DNA of 64,000 nt. Source: Rhizobium sp. PP-CC-3A-592. GTDB taxonomy: Bacteria > Pseudomonadota > Alphaproteobacteria > Rhizobiales > Rhizobiaceae. Location of the stretch: contig NZ_QJSR01000007.1 of the NCBI RefSeq assembly GCF_003217095.1, forward strand, positions 124,001 to 188,000. Direction: 5' to 3'. Of this stretch, positions 36,782 to 46,359 are shown one piece after another. Position 1 is the stretch's first letter, and each line of letters starts with the position of its first letter. The notes beneath the pieces are model-generated. The model was given only the letters and a program-made list of their open reading frames with translations. It was not told where the DNA came from and made no database searches. Made by a program: the position numbers and the translations under genes.

Positions 36782-38992
36782 ATGCGTATATTATCTCTCT
36801 TCATATGGATCACGTCCGCGGTAGCAATATTCGCATTTGTGTTACAGCCAGTTGGCGCTGACGTACAATTGCTCGTCTCCGCTCTTACGATCGCCTTTCT
36901 ATTCGTCATTACGCGCTTCAATCGAACGGGACCGCTGCGCTATATTGCGCTGGCGACTGCAAGTATCATCGTCCTGCGCTACGCTTACTGGCGCACGACA
37001 AGCACGCTTCCGCCGATTGATGACCTGATGTCGTTCATCCCAGGAATGCTGCTTTACGTCGCCGAAATGTTCTGCATCTTCATGTTCTTCATCAGTGTAT
37101 TCGTCGTCGCCGATCCGGTCGAACGCCCTCGCGCCCGTCAGCTTGCAGATGACGAACTCCCGACCGTCGACGTCTTCGTGCCTTCCTACAACGAAAGCGC
37201 CGAGATTCTCTCGCTGACGCTCGCTGCAGCCGCGGGCATGGACTATCCTTCCGACAAGTTCACGGTCTACCTGCTTGACGACGGCGGCACCGACCAGAAG
37301 CGCAACAGCAACGATCCTGAAACCGCACAGGCCGCTATCGACCGTGGTCATGCGTTGCGCACGCTCTGCCTCGATCTCGGTGTCCACTACCTGACGCGAG
37401 CCCAGAACGTTCACGCCAAGGCCGGCAACCTGAATGCGGGGATGGAGCGCACCTCCGGCGATCTGATCGCCGTCTTTGATGCCGACCATGCACCGGAGCG
37501 CGCCTTCCTGCGCGAAACCGTCGGCCATTTCAGCGACGATCCGGATCTCTTCCTGGTCCAGACCCCGCACTTCTTCGCCAATCCCGATCCGGTCGAGCGC
37601 AATCTCGGCACCTACAAGCATATGCCGGCCGAGAACGAGATGTTCTACACGATGATCCAGAAGGGTCTGGATCGCTGGAATGCCTCGTTCTTCTGCGGCT
37701 CTGCAGCCGTCCTTCGCCGCGAAGCCCTGGATGAAGTCGGCGGCTTCTCTGGGATCACGATCACCGAGGACTGCGAAACGGCGCTCGAACTGCACTCCCG
37801 CGGCTGGAACAGCGTCTATGTCGATAAGCCCCTGATCACCGGCCTCCAGCCGGAAACCTTCGCCAGCTTCATCGGACAGCGCTCGCGCTGGTGCCGGGGC
37901 ATGATCCAGATCCTCATCCTGAAGAACCCGCTCTTCAAGCAGGGACTGACGCTTCCCCAGCGCCTGAGCTACATGTCGAGCTGCTTCTTCTGGCTCTTCC
38001 CGTTCGTGCGCACCGCCTTCCTCGTCGCACCCATCCTCTTCATCCTGTTCAACCTGAAGATCTTCAACGCCTCGGCCGAAGACTTCCTGGCCTATACCGT
38101 CACCTACCTCATCGCGTCCGAAATCCTGCGCAACTACCTCTATGGCAAGATGCGCTGGCCCTGGATTTCCGAGCTGTACGAATATGTCCAGTCCGTCTTT
38201 CTGGTCCGTGCCATCGTCAGCGTCATCTTCAACCCGCGCAAGCCGACCTTCAACGTGACCGACAAGGGCGTATCGCTGAACCAGCGGCAGCTTTCCAACC
38301 TCGCCTGGCCGTTCTTCGCCATCTTCGCCGGGCTCGGCATGGTCCTCTCCTATGCAATCTACCGCTACCAGACGGAGCCGGCACTCGGCGACCTGATCAT
38401 CATCACCGGTGCCTGGAACCTGCTCAACCTGATCATCGCCGGCGCAGCACTGGGCATCGTCACCGAGCAGCCGAACGACGCCGACGGTATCAGCCTCCCC
38501 TCGGCTCGGGCCGCAGAGCTTGAAGTGGGCAACCAGACCGTGCCCGTCACCATTCGGCAGATCTCCTCGGAAAAGGCGATCATCGAACTGAAGAAGACCA
38601 TGACGACCCCGCTGCGGGCTGGGGAATATGGTCGCCTGCTTCTCATCGATCCCCCTGCAAACGTCATCCTGCCCTCGATTCCCGTGTTCATCGGCAAGCC
38701 ATCCGGCAGCGATCACCGCAGCTTCGTGGTCGAACTCGACGCGGAGACCTGCCACTTCCCGGCCATCGCCAGCCTCATGCTCGCCGATCTCGACCTGCCG
38801 CGCAGCCTGCGGGACGGTCGCCAGAAGCGGCGTTCCTACCCCGTCGCCCTCCTGACGCTGATCCGTTGGGCCATCTTCAGCCCCTTCCTCGCCGTCACGG
38901 CCGGTCTTTCGTCCAAATCGACGTCGGAGAGAACAAGCCGCCGTCGTCGTCCGACTGCCGAAAAGCCGCAACCCGTCGTCGAAGCCGCGTGA
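36782..38992 (+). CDS. bcsA: Cellulose synthase catalytic subunit BcsA
   Basis: Inner-membrane glycosyltransferase family 2 enzyme, 736 aa, polymerising UDP-glucose into beta-1,4-glucan. N-terminal helices (about 4-110), GT domain with LLDDGG (164-169), FDADH (232-236, the DxD), TITED (326-330, catalytic Asp) and QRSRWCRG (366-373, the QxxRW), then more helices, the FNVTDKG gating loop (490-496), and a C-terminal PilZ-like beta-barrel region (about 560-665). The usual c-di-GMP motifs are not visible in that region. The ATG at 36782 matches family length; GAGG lies 11 bases ahead. First gene of bcsABZK. Confidence 0.93.
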   Translation: MRILSLFIWITSAVAIFAFVLQPVGADVQLLVSALTIAFLFVITRFNRTGPLRYIALATASIIVLRYAYWRTTSTLPPIDDLMSFIPGMLLYVAEMFCIFMFFISVFVVADPVERPRARQLADDELPTVDVFVPSYNESAEILSLTLAAAAGMDYPSDKFTVYLLDDGGTDQKRNSNDPETAQAAIDRGHALRTLCLDLGVHYLTRAQNVHAKAGNLNAGMERTSGDLIAVFDADHAPERAFLRETVGHFSDDPDLFLVQTPHFFANPDPVERNLGTYKHMPAENEMFYTMIQKGLDRWNASFFCGSAAVLRREALDEVGGFSGITITEDCETALELHSRGWNSVYVDKPLITGLQPETFASFIGQRSRWCRGMIQILILKNPLFKQGLTLPQRLSYMSSCFFWLFPFVRTAFLVAPILFILFNLKIFNASAEDFLAYTVTYLIASEILRNYLYGKMRWPWISELYEYVQSVFLVRAIVSVIFNPRKPTFNVTDKGVSLNQRQLSNLAWPFFAIFAGLGMVLSYAIYRYQTEPALGDLIIITGAWNLLNLIIAGAALGIVTEQPNDADGISLPSARAAELEVGNQTVPVTIRQISSEKAIIELKKTMTTPLRAGEYGRLLLIDPPANVILPSIPVFIGKPSGSDHRSFVVELDAETCHFPAIASLMLADLDLPRSLRDGRQKRRSYPVALLTLIRWAIFSPFLAVTAGLSSKSTSERTSRRRRPTAEKPQPVVEAA

Positions 38993-39015
38993 CCGGAAAG
39001 CCAGAGGAAAACATC

Positions 39016-41406
39016 ATGTTCAAGTCATCCACCCTCGCCCTCGCGCTCCTGCCCACCATTCTCCTGGCCGGCCTCTCCAGCACGGCGCTTGCCCAAACGC
39101 TGCGGCAGCCAGCGGCGCCCGCACCCGCGCCCTTCCGCTTCAACACGGCATCGCCGGCAACAGCGCCGGTGCCGCTCGCCGATGTCGGCGGCACCCTGCG
39201 CAAGATCGCGGCGAGCCCCTACGACCTGTTCTTCGACGGCGAGTTCGCGAGCCGCGAGCTGTCCTTCTTCGCCCGGCCCGACGAGGCGTCGAGCGCGTCG
39301 CGCCTGGTCCTCACGCTTCAGACGGCCATTTCGGCGGCGCCGGAGCGGTCGAACCTCGCCATCCAGATCAACGGACGGGACATCGGCGCCACCAACCTCG
39401 TTGCCGGCGACCCGCGCCGCGTCACCTTCGACATACCGGCCGGCGTCATCCAGCCGGGCTATAATGCCGTCGCCATCGCCGCCAGCCACCGGCACCGAGT
39501 CGATTGCAGCGTCGAGGCGACCTACGAGCTCTGGACCAAGATCGATCCCGCGCAGAGCGGTTTCGTCTTTCCCTCGACCGAGGCAGGCAACCTCACCATG
39601 ATCGACCTGATGCCGCTCGCCGGCACCCGGGAAGGCCGCACCAACCTGCGCGTCATCCTGCCAAAGGGCGCGCAGATGGCGGACTATGATCGCGCCTTGA
39701 ACGTGGTGCAGGCGCTGGCGATCACCGGCAATCTCAATCATCCCCAGGTCGAGTTCGGCGCGACGCCCGGCACAGGTGCCGGCATCGACATCTATGTCGG
39801 CGTCAGCAAGGACATCGCCGCCCTGCTCGGCGCCGGCGCGCCGGTTCTCGCTTCCGGAGAGGCAGCCATCGTTGCGGCCGGCGCGACGCCTGAGCGCAAG
39901 CGCCTGATCATTTCCGGCCTCGATACAGCCGATCTCGACGCAAAGACGCAGCAATTCGTACAGCAGGCGACACACGAACGGCCCGTCGGCACACCCGAAG
40001 GGCTGGCCGCGCTGACGAACATGAAAGGCCGGCTTCTCATTCCCGGTGAGAAGGTCGCGCTGTCGGATCTCGGCTTTGCGGCAAAGCCGTTCGACGGCCG
40101 GCTCGTGCAGTCGAAGGTCAATTTCACCATGCCGTCGGACTTCTACCCCGGCGCCTATTCCAGCATGAGCTTCCACCTCAATGCGCTGTATGTCGGCGGG
40201 CTGTCGCCGGAAGCGGTCCTCACGGTCAAGGCGAACGACAAGGTCGTCGCCAACATCTCCCTGAGCTCGCCGCGCGGTGGCGCCATCCGCGACCAGCGCC
40301 TGCCGATCCCGTTTACGGCGCTGCGCCCGGGCCAGAACACGCTGCAGATCGAAGCCCGCCTTCCCTCGAAGCTCGATGCCGCCTGCGAGTCCGTCGACAA
40401 GGCGACGTCGACGGCGCGCCTGTCGATCGACGGTAATTCCTACCTCGATATTCCGAACTATGCCCGTGTCGGTCGCTATCCGGATATCGCCGCTCTGACC
40501 TCGGGCCTCCCCGCCCCGGTCGAAGGCGAGACAGGGGCCGCAACCACGCTTCTCGTGCCGAACTACAATGCCCAAAGCATGGATGCCGCAGCAACCTTCG
40601 TCGCCAAGATGGCCTACGCATCCGGCCAGGTGAAGCCGATGCAGTACACCTCGCTGCTGCCGGCCATGGACACGACAAACCTCATCGCGTTCGGCGGATA
40701 CGACACGCTGCCCTCCGAACTCGTGAGCCGCATGAACCTCGACCTCGTCAACATCCGCAACATGGCCGGGTCGGCAGCCTCGCCGTACGAAGTTGCCGCA
40801 CTCGAAAACTTCGGGCCCCAGAGCGACATGCAGCGCCAGATGACAACGAGCGTCGTCGGCACGGCCGTGGACCTCTCGCAGACGGCCGGCAGCTTCCTTG
40901 CCGCCCCCGTCGAACGCTCGGCGGACATGCTGCAGGCCATCCACACGAAGGCCGTCTCCGAACTCTCCAAGCTCAACATCGCGCCGTTGCGCGCCATTCT
41001 GGGCGACGAGATCAAGCCGGAAGCCTTCTCTCCGACGGCGGAAACCACGCTGGTGATCGCCCAGAATGCCGGCGGAAATGGCGGGCTGTGGACCGTGGTC
41101 GCGTCCAAGAGCGCCAACGGCATCGTGGCGGGCACCGACGTGCTGACGGATCTCAACGTGTGGAATACGCTCGGCGGATCGGTTCAGGCATTTTCCGAAA
41201 CGGGCATCAAGCTCGACCAGCAGCTTGCGACCAGCGAGACGCTCTACCGGACGCAGCCGTTCAGCCTGTCGAACATGCGCCTCGTCACGGCGAGCTGGCT
41301 CGCCAACAATGCCGCCGTCTACATCTTCGCACTGCTGACGGCCGCCATCCTTCTCGGCCTCGGCACCTACATGGTTCTGAAGACCGGACGCCGCAATCAT
41401 GGCTAA
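39016..41406 (+). CDS. bcsB: Cellulose synthase periplasmic subunit BcsB
   Basis: A 796-aa periplasmic partner that guides the glucan away from BcsA. Signal peptide of about 26 residues (cleavage after ALAQ), Pro/Ala-rich linker, two carbohydrate-binding/flavodoxin-like repeats (GYNAVAIAASHRHRVDCSVE, and PGQNTLQIEARLPSKLDAAC) and a single C-terminal anchor (AAVYIFALLTAAILLGLGTY) ending in basic residues. AGAGGAAA lies before the ATG, 23 bases after bcsA. The last codons overlap bcsZ by eight bases. Confidence 0.92.
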   Translation: MFKSSTLALALLPTILLAGLSSTALAQTLRQPAAPAPAPFRFNTASPATAPVPLADVGGTLRKIAASPYDLFFDGEFASRELSFFARPDEASSASRLVLTLQTAISAAPERSNLAIQINGRDIGATNLVAGDPRRVTFDIPAGVIQPGYNAVAIAASHRHRVDCSVEATYELWTKIDPAQSGFVFPSTEAGNLTMIDLMPLAGTREGRTNLRVILPKGAQMADYDRALNVVQALAITGNLNHPQVEFGATPGTGAGIDIYVGVSKDIAALLGAGAPVLASGEAAIVAAGATPERKRLIISGLDTADLDAKTQQFVQQATHERPVGTPEGLAALTNMKGRLLIPGEKVALSDLGFAAKPFDGRLVQSKVNFTMPSDFYPGAYSSMSFHLNALYVGGLSPEAVLTVKANDKVVANISLSSPRGGAIRDQRLPIPFTALRPGQNTLQIEARLPSKLDAACESVDKATSTARLSIDGNSYLDIPNYARVGRYPDIAALTSGLPAPVEGETGAATTLLVPNYNAQSMDAAATFVAKMAYASGQVKPMQYTSLLPAMDTTNLIAFGGYDTLPSELVSRMNLDLVNIRNMAGSAASPYEVAALENFGPQSDMQRQMTTSVVGTAVDLSQTAGSFLAAPVERSADMLQAIHTKAVSELSKLNIAPLRAILGDEIKPEAFSPTAETTLVIAQNAGGNGGLWTVVASKSANGIVAGTDVLTDLNVWNTLGGSVQAFSETGIKLDQQLATSETLYRTQPFSLSNMRLVTASWLANNAAVYIFALLTAAILLGLGTYMVLKTGRRNHG

Positions 41407-42523
41407 GCCGCTCGCTCTGGTCACATGGAGCCTGACGGCCGCCATGACCGTCCTGCTCTCCGCCTTGCTGCCGTCGAGCGGCCTGGCGGCGGGCAAGACC
41501 GGCCGCGTGAAGGCGGCCGAGACCCTCCTCCCCACCGATTACATCGCCGGCGCCTGGTGGCTCTACAAATCCGCCTTCGTGGAAAACGGGCGCGTCATCG
41601 ACCGATCGAACGGCAACGTCTCTCACAGCGAAGGCCAGGGCTATGGCATGCTGATAGCGGTTGCGGCAGACGATCGCGAGGCTTTCGACACGCTCTGGGC
41701 CTGGACGAGGGAAAACCTGCAGGTCCGCGGCGACGCGCTTTCGGCCTGGCGCTGGAGCCCGGACACGGCGATCCCGGTTGCCGATATGAACAACGCCTCC
41801 GATGGCGACCTCCTGATCGCCTGGGCGCTGTCGCGGGCAGCAACGCGGTGGCGCGAGCCGGCGCTTGCCGTCGAAGCGCGCCGGATTCTGAAGGATCTGA
41901 CAGCAAAGGCGACGGTGACGGATGCGACCTATGGAACGCTTCTTCTTCCCGCCGCACAGGGTTTCGGCGGCAGCGCCGAGCAGCCCGGCATCGTCGTCAA
42001 CCTCTCCTACTGGGTCTTTCCGGCCATTGAGGAGCTGGGGCTGATCGATCCCTCGTTCCCGGCGGCAGACCTTGTCGCGAGCGGCAAGGCACTGCTCGAA
42101 AGGGGCCGCTTCGGCAGCAGTCATCTCCCGGCCGACTGGCTATCGCTGACGGGCGATCACCCGCAGCCGGCACCGGCCTTCGCCGCCACCTTCGGCTATG
42201 AGGCGGTGCGGGTTCCGCTCTACACGGCCTGGTTCGGCGGTGCACCGCTGTCGCTCCTGACGGGCGTGCAGCAGCGCTGGAACGAGAATGGCGCGAACGT
42301 CATGCATGTCATGGACCTGGCAACGGCCACCACAATGACGGCGATGCCCGACCCCGGTTACCGCGCCGTCAGCGCGCTTCTGTCCTGCGGTCTCGGTAGG
42401 GCCGGCCAAGCCTCCAGCATGCCGCCCTTCGAGCCGACCGAGTATTACCCATCCACGCTCCATCTCCTGAGCATCATCGCCATCTCCGAGAGGTATGCAT
42501 CATGTCTTCCAAGTCAAAACTGA
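41399..42523 (+). CDS. bcsZ: Endo-1,4-beta-glucanase BcsZ (GH8)
   Basis: Periplasmic cellulase of glycoside hydrolase family 8, 374 aa, needed for proper cellulose export (CelC in Agrobacterium). Signal peptide of about 31 residues, then the catalytic motifs SHSEGQGYGMLIAV (acid Glu78) and NNASDGDLLIAWAL (Asp135 region), GFGGSAEQPGIVVNLSYWVF and FGYEAVRVPLY. Starts eight bases inside bcsB and ends 22 bases inside the following gene. Confidence 0.92.
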   Translation: MAKPLALVTWSLTAAMTVLLSALLPSSGLAAGKTGRVKAAETLLPTDYIAGAWWLYKSAFVENGRVIDRSNGNVSHSEGQGYGMLIAVAADDREAFDTLWAWTRENLQVRGDALSAWRWSPDTAIPVADMNNASDGDLLIAWALSRAATRWREPALAVEARRILKDLTAKATVTDATYGTLLLPAAQGFGGSAEQPGIVVNLSYWVFPAIEELGLIDPSFPAADLVASGKALLERGRFGSSHLPADWLSLTGDHPQPAPAFAATFGYEAVRVPLYTAWFGGAPLSLLTGVQQRWNENGANVMHVMDLATATTMTAMPDPGYRAVSALLSCGLGRAGQASSMPPFEPTEYYPSTLHLLSIIAISERYASCLPSQN

Positions 42524-44331
42524 AGTTGTCGCTGCTCGCCGCAACCGCCGTCCTTCTGCTCAATCCCGGTCTCGTTTTAAAGACGTTCCAGAACGACGAC
42601 TCGAAACTGCGGGCACAGGAAATGGCCTGGACACTGCCGACGCCCGCAACCGAAGCGTCCAAAATGGATGCGAACGATCCGCTGCTGGCGCCGGCTGCCG
42701 GCGCGGTATCCTCGTCCGCTGCCGTGTCCGACGCAAATGCCGCCTTCGCGCCGCCGGCTGCAAGCGTCGCACCACCCACCGACCGCGTCGCCGTCAACCC
42801 GCAGGCCGCACCGGGCGACAATCCGTTCCTCCGTCCGGCCTCATCGGTGCCGGTCGCGACAGCCGTTTCCGTCGCGCTTCCCGCAGTTCAGCCGGTCGCA
42901 TCGGTTGTCGAAGTACCCGCTGTCGCCAATCCTTTCGCGCCCGCCTCCAAACCTGCGATTGAAGCAACCACGGTGCAGCCGGGCTCCGTCGCATCGGTGG
43001 ATATCGCAGCCCTGCGCTACTACGCCTCGACACGCGACCTGAAGCGGGTGGGCGCCGAACTCCGTCGGTTGAAGGATCTCTATCCCGACTGGCAGCCGCC
43101 GAAAGACCTGTTCACGCCCGTATCCCAGTTCGACGAGCAGCCGCTGTGGGACATCTACGCCACCGGCAACTACGCCGCGGTCCGCGCCGGCATCGCCCGT
43201 GCCCAGAGCGTCAATCCGAAATGGCAGCCGTCCGAAGACCTGGTGACCAAGTTGCAACTGGGCGAAGCGCGCAGCCTCATTGATAGCGCCATGGCGCAGA
43301 GCCGTTGGAAGGATGTGATCTTAACCGCGCAGGCCCTGCCTTCCCTCATGGTCTGCGGCGAGATGCAGGTGCAGTGGAACGTCGCGGAAGCCTTTGCGCG
43401 CCTGCGCAACTACGCCGACGCCTTCGACGTCTACCGCTATATCCTGTCGAGTTGCGACGACCCCACCATGCGCCTGTCCACGGTGCAGAAGGCGTCTCTC
43501 CTCATCCCGCCAGTCGGCTTCACCTCGCTTCTGGCACTCGGCCGCACCACGCAGGATGGCCATCCCGAGTTCGAAAATCTCGGTTTCGACGGCATCCGCC
43601 GCCAGATCGGCGCGTTCATCGAGCATGGCGACTTCTCCGAAATGCCGGCAAACGAGGAAATCACCCGCTTCGTCGATTTCATCCAGCGCAATGCCTCCGT
43701 CGAGGACGCAAACCTCATCGGCTGGTATTTCTACGCACAGAAGGAATGGAACACCGCGAATGCCTGGTTTCTGCAGGCGACCAAGTTCAAGCGGGACCCG
43801 AAGAGCATCGAAGGCCTGATCCTGACGCTGCGGCAGATGGACAAGACCGAGGATGCCCTGAAGCTTGCACGCCACTACATCAAGTTGTCGCCGGATGTCG
43901 CGCGCCAGTATATCGAGATCGTTTCGAGCGTTCTCACGGCCGACAAGCCGACCCTCACGCTCGAAGAGACCGAGAATGCCCTCTTCCAGGAGACCGTGAC
44001 GTCGCAAAAGTCCGCGCTCGGCGCGCAGGCGCTGGGCTGGAAGTACCTCGCCAGCAACGACAAGGCGACGGCAAAGACCTGGTTCGCAGATTCGGTGGAG
44101 TGGCAGCCGACGGAAGGCGGCGTGGTCGGCCTTGCCGTTCTCGCAGCCCGGTCGAAGAATGGTCGGGCGTTGAACGCGCTGAAGGTGAACTACGGCAAGT
44201 CCTTCACCGCCCTGCGGGATTTCAAGGTCTACAGCCCCCGCTACGTCGCCAAGCGGACGCCCAAGACCCGTGACAAGGCCGTCTCGAACAAGCCGAAGAC
44301 ACTGGCAGACTATCTGAGATCTGCCTCCTGA
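42502..44331 (+). CDS. bcsK: BcsK-like TPR protein of the cellulose operon
   Basis: A 609-aa exported protein closing the operon. N-terminal signal-anchor (KLKLSLLAATAVLLLNPG), then a low-complexity Ala/Pro/Val region (about 45-160), then helical repeats of TPR type (e.g. AQSRWKDVILTAQALPS, EWNTANAWFLQATKFKRDP, GAQALGWKYLASNDKATAKT). Repeats DLYPDWQPPKDL and VNPKWQPSEDL occur 62 residues apart. By position it matches the TPR subunit named BcsK in the Agrobacterium-type operon; no outer-membrane BcsC barrel is present. GAGAGG is eight bases before the ATG, inside bcsZ. Confidence 0.75.
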   Translation: MSSKSKLKLSLLAATAVLLLNPGLVLKTFQNDDSKLRAQEMAWTLPTPATEASKMDANDPLLAPAAGAVSSSAAVSDANAAFAPPAASVAPPTDRVAVNPQAAPGDNPFLRPASSVPVATAVSVALPAVQPVASVVEVPAVANPFAPASKPAIEATTVQPGSVASVDIAALRYYASTRDLKRVGAELRRLKDLYPDWQPPKDLFTPVSQFDEQPLWDIYATGNYAAVRAGIARAQSVNPKWQPSEDLVTKLQLGEARSLIDSAMAQSRWKDVILTAQALPSLMVCGEMQVQWNVAEAFARLRNYADAFDVYRYILSSCDDPTMRLSTVQKASLLIPPVGFTSLLALGRTTQDGHPEFENLGFDGIRRQIGAFIEHGDFSEMPANEEITRFVDFIQRNASVEDANLIGWYFYAQKEWNTANAWFLQATKFKRDPKSIEGLILTLRQMDKTEDALKLARHYIKLSPDVARQYIEIVSSVLTADKPTLTLEETENALFQETVTSQKSALGAQALGWKYLASNDKATAKTWFADSVEWQPTEGGVVGLAVLAARSKNGRALNALKVNYGKSFTALRDFKVYSPRYVAKRTPKTRDKAVSNKPKTLADYLRSAS

Positions 44332-44363
44332 AGACAGATCAGGAGGATTGTCAAAGACACGGG

Positions 44364-44393
44364 AACCCCGCCGCTGCCGCTGCGGGGTTTTTT
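44364..44393 (+). terminator. Rho-independent terminator of the bcs operon
   Basis: AACCCCGC (44364-44371) and GCGGGGTT (44382-44389) form an 8-bp GC-rich stem with a 10-base loop, ending in six Ts. A second hairpin, CCTCCTGA (44324-44331) with TCAGGAGG (44339-44346), spans the bcsK stop codon. Confidence 0.9.
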
Positions 44394-44584
44394 CGTGGCT
44401 TTCCTGCCTATTTCGTGATCATGCATAATTTTTATACAATACAGTGCGCTATCGATCACAAAGCCCGCAGGAGATCAATTTCCAGCGAGAGCTGACGCAC
44501 CCCTTCCTCTCCCAAACCGCTGGTGGGTTCTGTGAAACTGACGCTTCACGGGATCTGGCACGAAACATGCTTTACCTCCTTCGA

Positions 44585-44600
44585 CCGAGCACGTGCTCGG
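44585..44600. promoter_or_regulatory. Perfect 16-bp palindrome before the peptide-importer operon
   Basis: CCGAGCACGTGCTCGG is fully self-complementary and lies 21 bases upstream of the binding-protein ATG, between an AT-rich promoter-like stretch (44420-44450, with TATACAAT) and the Shine-Dalgarno sequence. The position suits an operator; no regulator gene is adjacent. Confidence 0.5.
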
Positions 44601-44621
44601 AACTGCAAACGAGGGAACAGA

Positions 44622-46277
44622 ATGACGCCGATATCCAGATCCATCTTCCGCAGCCGTCCGATCCTCAGAAGCGTGCGGAGCGCGATGATCGCCGGATCCG
44701 CCGCACTGGCGCTGGCTGCAGCATCGGCCGGTGCGGCATGGGCCGCCGGCACACTGCGCATCGGCATGACCGCATCGGACATTCCGCTGACGACGGGGCA
44801 GACGGACCAGGGCGGCGAAGGCCAGCGCGTGATGGGCTACACGCTCTACAACGCGTTGATCGAATGGGACCTGTCGAGCGCCGACAAAGCCGCGACCCTG
44901 ATCCCAAGCCTTGCGACGTCGTGGGACATCGACCCAACCGACCAGACCAAGTGGACATTCAAGCTGCGGGACGGCGTGAAATTCCACGACGGCAGCAGCT
45001 TTGACGCCAATGCTGTCGTCTGGAACCTCGACAAACTTCTCAAGAGCGATGCGCCGCAGTTCGACAAGCGCCAGTCGGCACAGGGCAAGTCGCGCATCCC
45101 CGCCGTCGCCTCCTACAAGGTGATCGATCCCCTGACGGTCGAGATCGTGACCAAGACGCCGGATGCGACCCTGCCCTACCAGATCAGCTGGATCCTCATG
45201 TCCTCGCCGGCCAACTGGGAAGCACAGGGCAAGAACTGGGACGCGGTGGCGCAGAAGCCATCGGGAACCGGCCCATGGAAGCTCGAAAGCGGCTTCACCC
45301 CGCGCGAGCGCGCCGAACTGACGCCGAATGCCGACTATTGGGACAAAGCGCGCATCCCCAAGCTCGAGAAGCTCGTCCTCATTCCGCTGCCGGAGCCGAA
45401 CACCCGCGTCGCAGCGCTGCGCTCGGGCCAGGTCGACTGGATCGAGGCGCCGGCGCCCGACTCCGTCGCGTCCCTGCGGGAGGCCGGCTTCAAGATCGTC
45501 ACCAACTCCTATCCGCATAACTGGACCTGGCACCTCTCGCGCGTCGAGGGGTCGCCCTGGAACGACATCCGCGTCCGCAAGGCGGCAAACCTTGCCGTTG
45601 ACCGCGATGGCCTGAACGAACTTCTCGGTGGCCTGTCGATTCCGGCGCAAGGCTACCTGCCGCCCGGCAGCCCCTGGTTCGGCAATCCGACCTTCAAGCT
45701 CAGCTACAATGTCGAGGAAGCCAAGAAGCTGATGGCGGAAGCCGGCTACGGGCCCGACAAGCCGATCACCACCAAGGTCGTTATCTCCTCGTCCGGCTCC
45801 GGGCAGATGCTGCCGCTGCAGATGAACGAGTACATCCAGCAGACGCTGGCCGAGATCGGCATCAACGTCGAATTCGAAGTCGCCGACTGGAACACGGTCA
45901 TCAACATCTGGCGCGCCGGTGCCAAGGATCCGAGCGCCAAGGGCGCGACCGCGGTCAACTACAGCTACTTCATCCAGGACCCCTTCACAGCCCTCATCCG
46001 CCAGTCGCAGTGCAACCTCGCACCGCCGGCCGGCACCAACTGGGGCTATTATTGCGATCCCGAGATGGACGACCTGTTCGCCAAGGTGCGCACCACGTTC
46101 GATCCAATCGAACAGAACAAGGTGCTGCAGCAGATCCACGAGAAATACGTCAACGAAGCCCTGTTCCTGATGGTCACACACGACGTCAATCCGCGGGCGA
46201 TGACGGAAAAGGTCAAGGGCTTCGTGCAGGCGCAGAACTGGTTCCAGGACTTCTCGACCATCAGCGTCGATCCCTGA
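44622..46277 (+). CDS. Dipeptide/oligopeptide-type ABC binding protein
   Basis: Periplasmic binding protein of family 5 (DppA/OppA fold), 551 aa. A long Arg-rich signal peptide (MTPISRSIFRSRPILRSVRS, then an Ala-rich core, cleavage after AWA near residue 41) leads to GTLRIGMTASDIPLTTGQTD. The family motif appears as WTFKLRDGVKFHDGSSFDANAV (from about 106). GAGGGA precedes the ATG. First gene of a complete importer. A hairpin with an 11-bp stem separates it from the permeases. The ligand could be a peptide, opine or amino-acid derivative. Confidence 0.9.
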   Translation: MTPISRSIFRSRPILRSVRSAMIAGSAALALAAASAGAAWAAGTLRIGMTASDIPLTTGQTDQGGEGQRVMGYTLYNALIEWDLSSADKAATLIPSLATSWDIDPTDQTKWTFKLRDGVKFHDGSSFDANAVVWNLDKLLKSDAPQFDKRQSAQGKSRIPAVASYKVIDPLTVEIVTKTPDATLPYQISWILMSSPANWEAQGKNWDAVAQKPSGTGPWKLESGFTPRERAELTPNADYWDKARIPKLEKLVLIPLPEPNTRVAALRSGQVDWIEAPAPDSVASLREAGFKIVTNSYPHNWTWHLSRVEGSPWNDIRVRKAANLAVDRDGLNELLGGLSIPAQGYLPPGSPWFGNPTFKLSYNVEEAKKLMAEAGYGPDKPITTKVVISSSGSGQMLPLQMNEYIQQTLAEIGINVEFEVADWNTVINIWRAGAKDPSAKGATAVNYSYFIQDPFTALIRQSQCNLAPPAGTNWGYYCDPEMDDLFAKVRTTFDPIEQNKVLQQIHEKYVNEALFLMVTHDVNPRAMTEKVKGFVQAQNWFQDFSTISVDP

Positions 46278-46294
46278 CATCCCTCATCTGAACA

Positions 46295-46325
46295 CGGCTG
46301 CGCGACCGTTCGGATCGCGCAGCCG
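46295..46325 (+). repeat. 11-bp stem hairpin between binding-protein and permease genes
   Basis: CGGCTGCGCGA (46295-46305) pairs exactly with TCGCGCAGCCG (46315-46325) over a 9-base loop, 18 bases after the binding-protein stop. No T-run follows. Probably an mRNA 3'-end stabiliser or partial attenuator (inference). Confidence 0.75.
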
Positions 46326-46359
46326 GATGTCACCAGACCCTTAGCTTCACGAGAACAGC

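Noticed and set aside
36899-38971. 690-codon minus-strand frame across bcsA
   Set aside because: Antisense to bcsA, which has all catalytic motifs.
39025-41535. 836-codon minus-strand frame across bcsB
   Set aside because: Antisense shadow; no start context, no domain.
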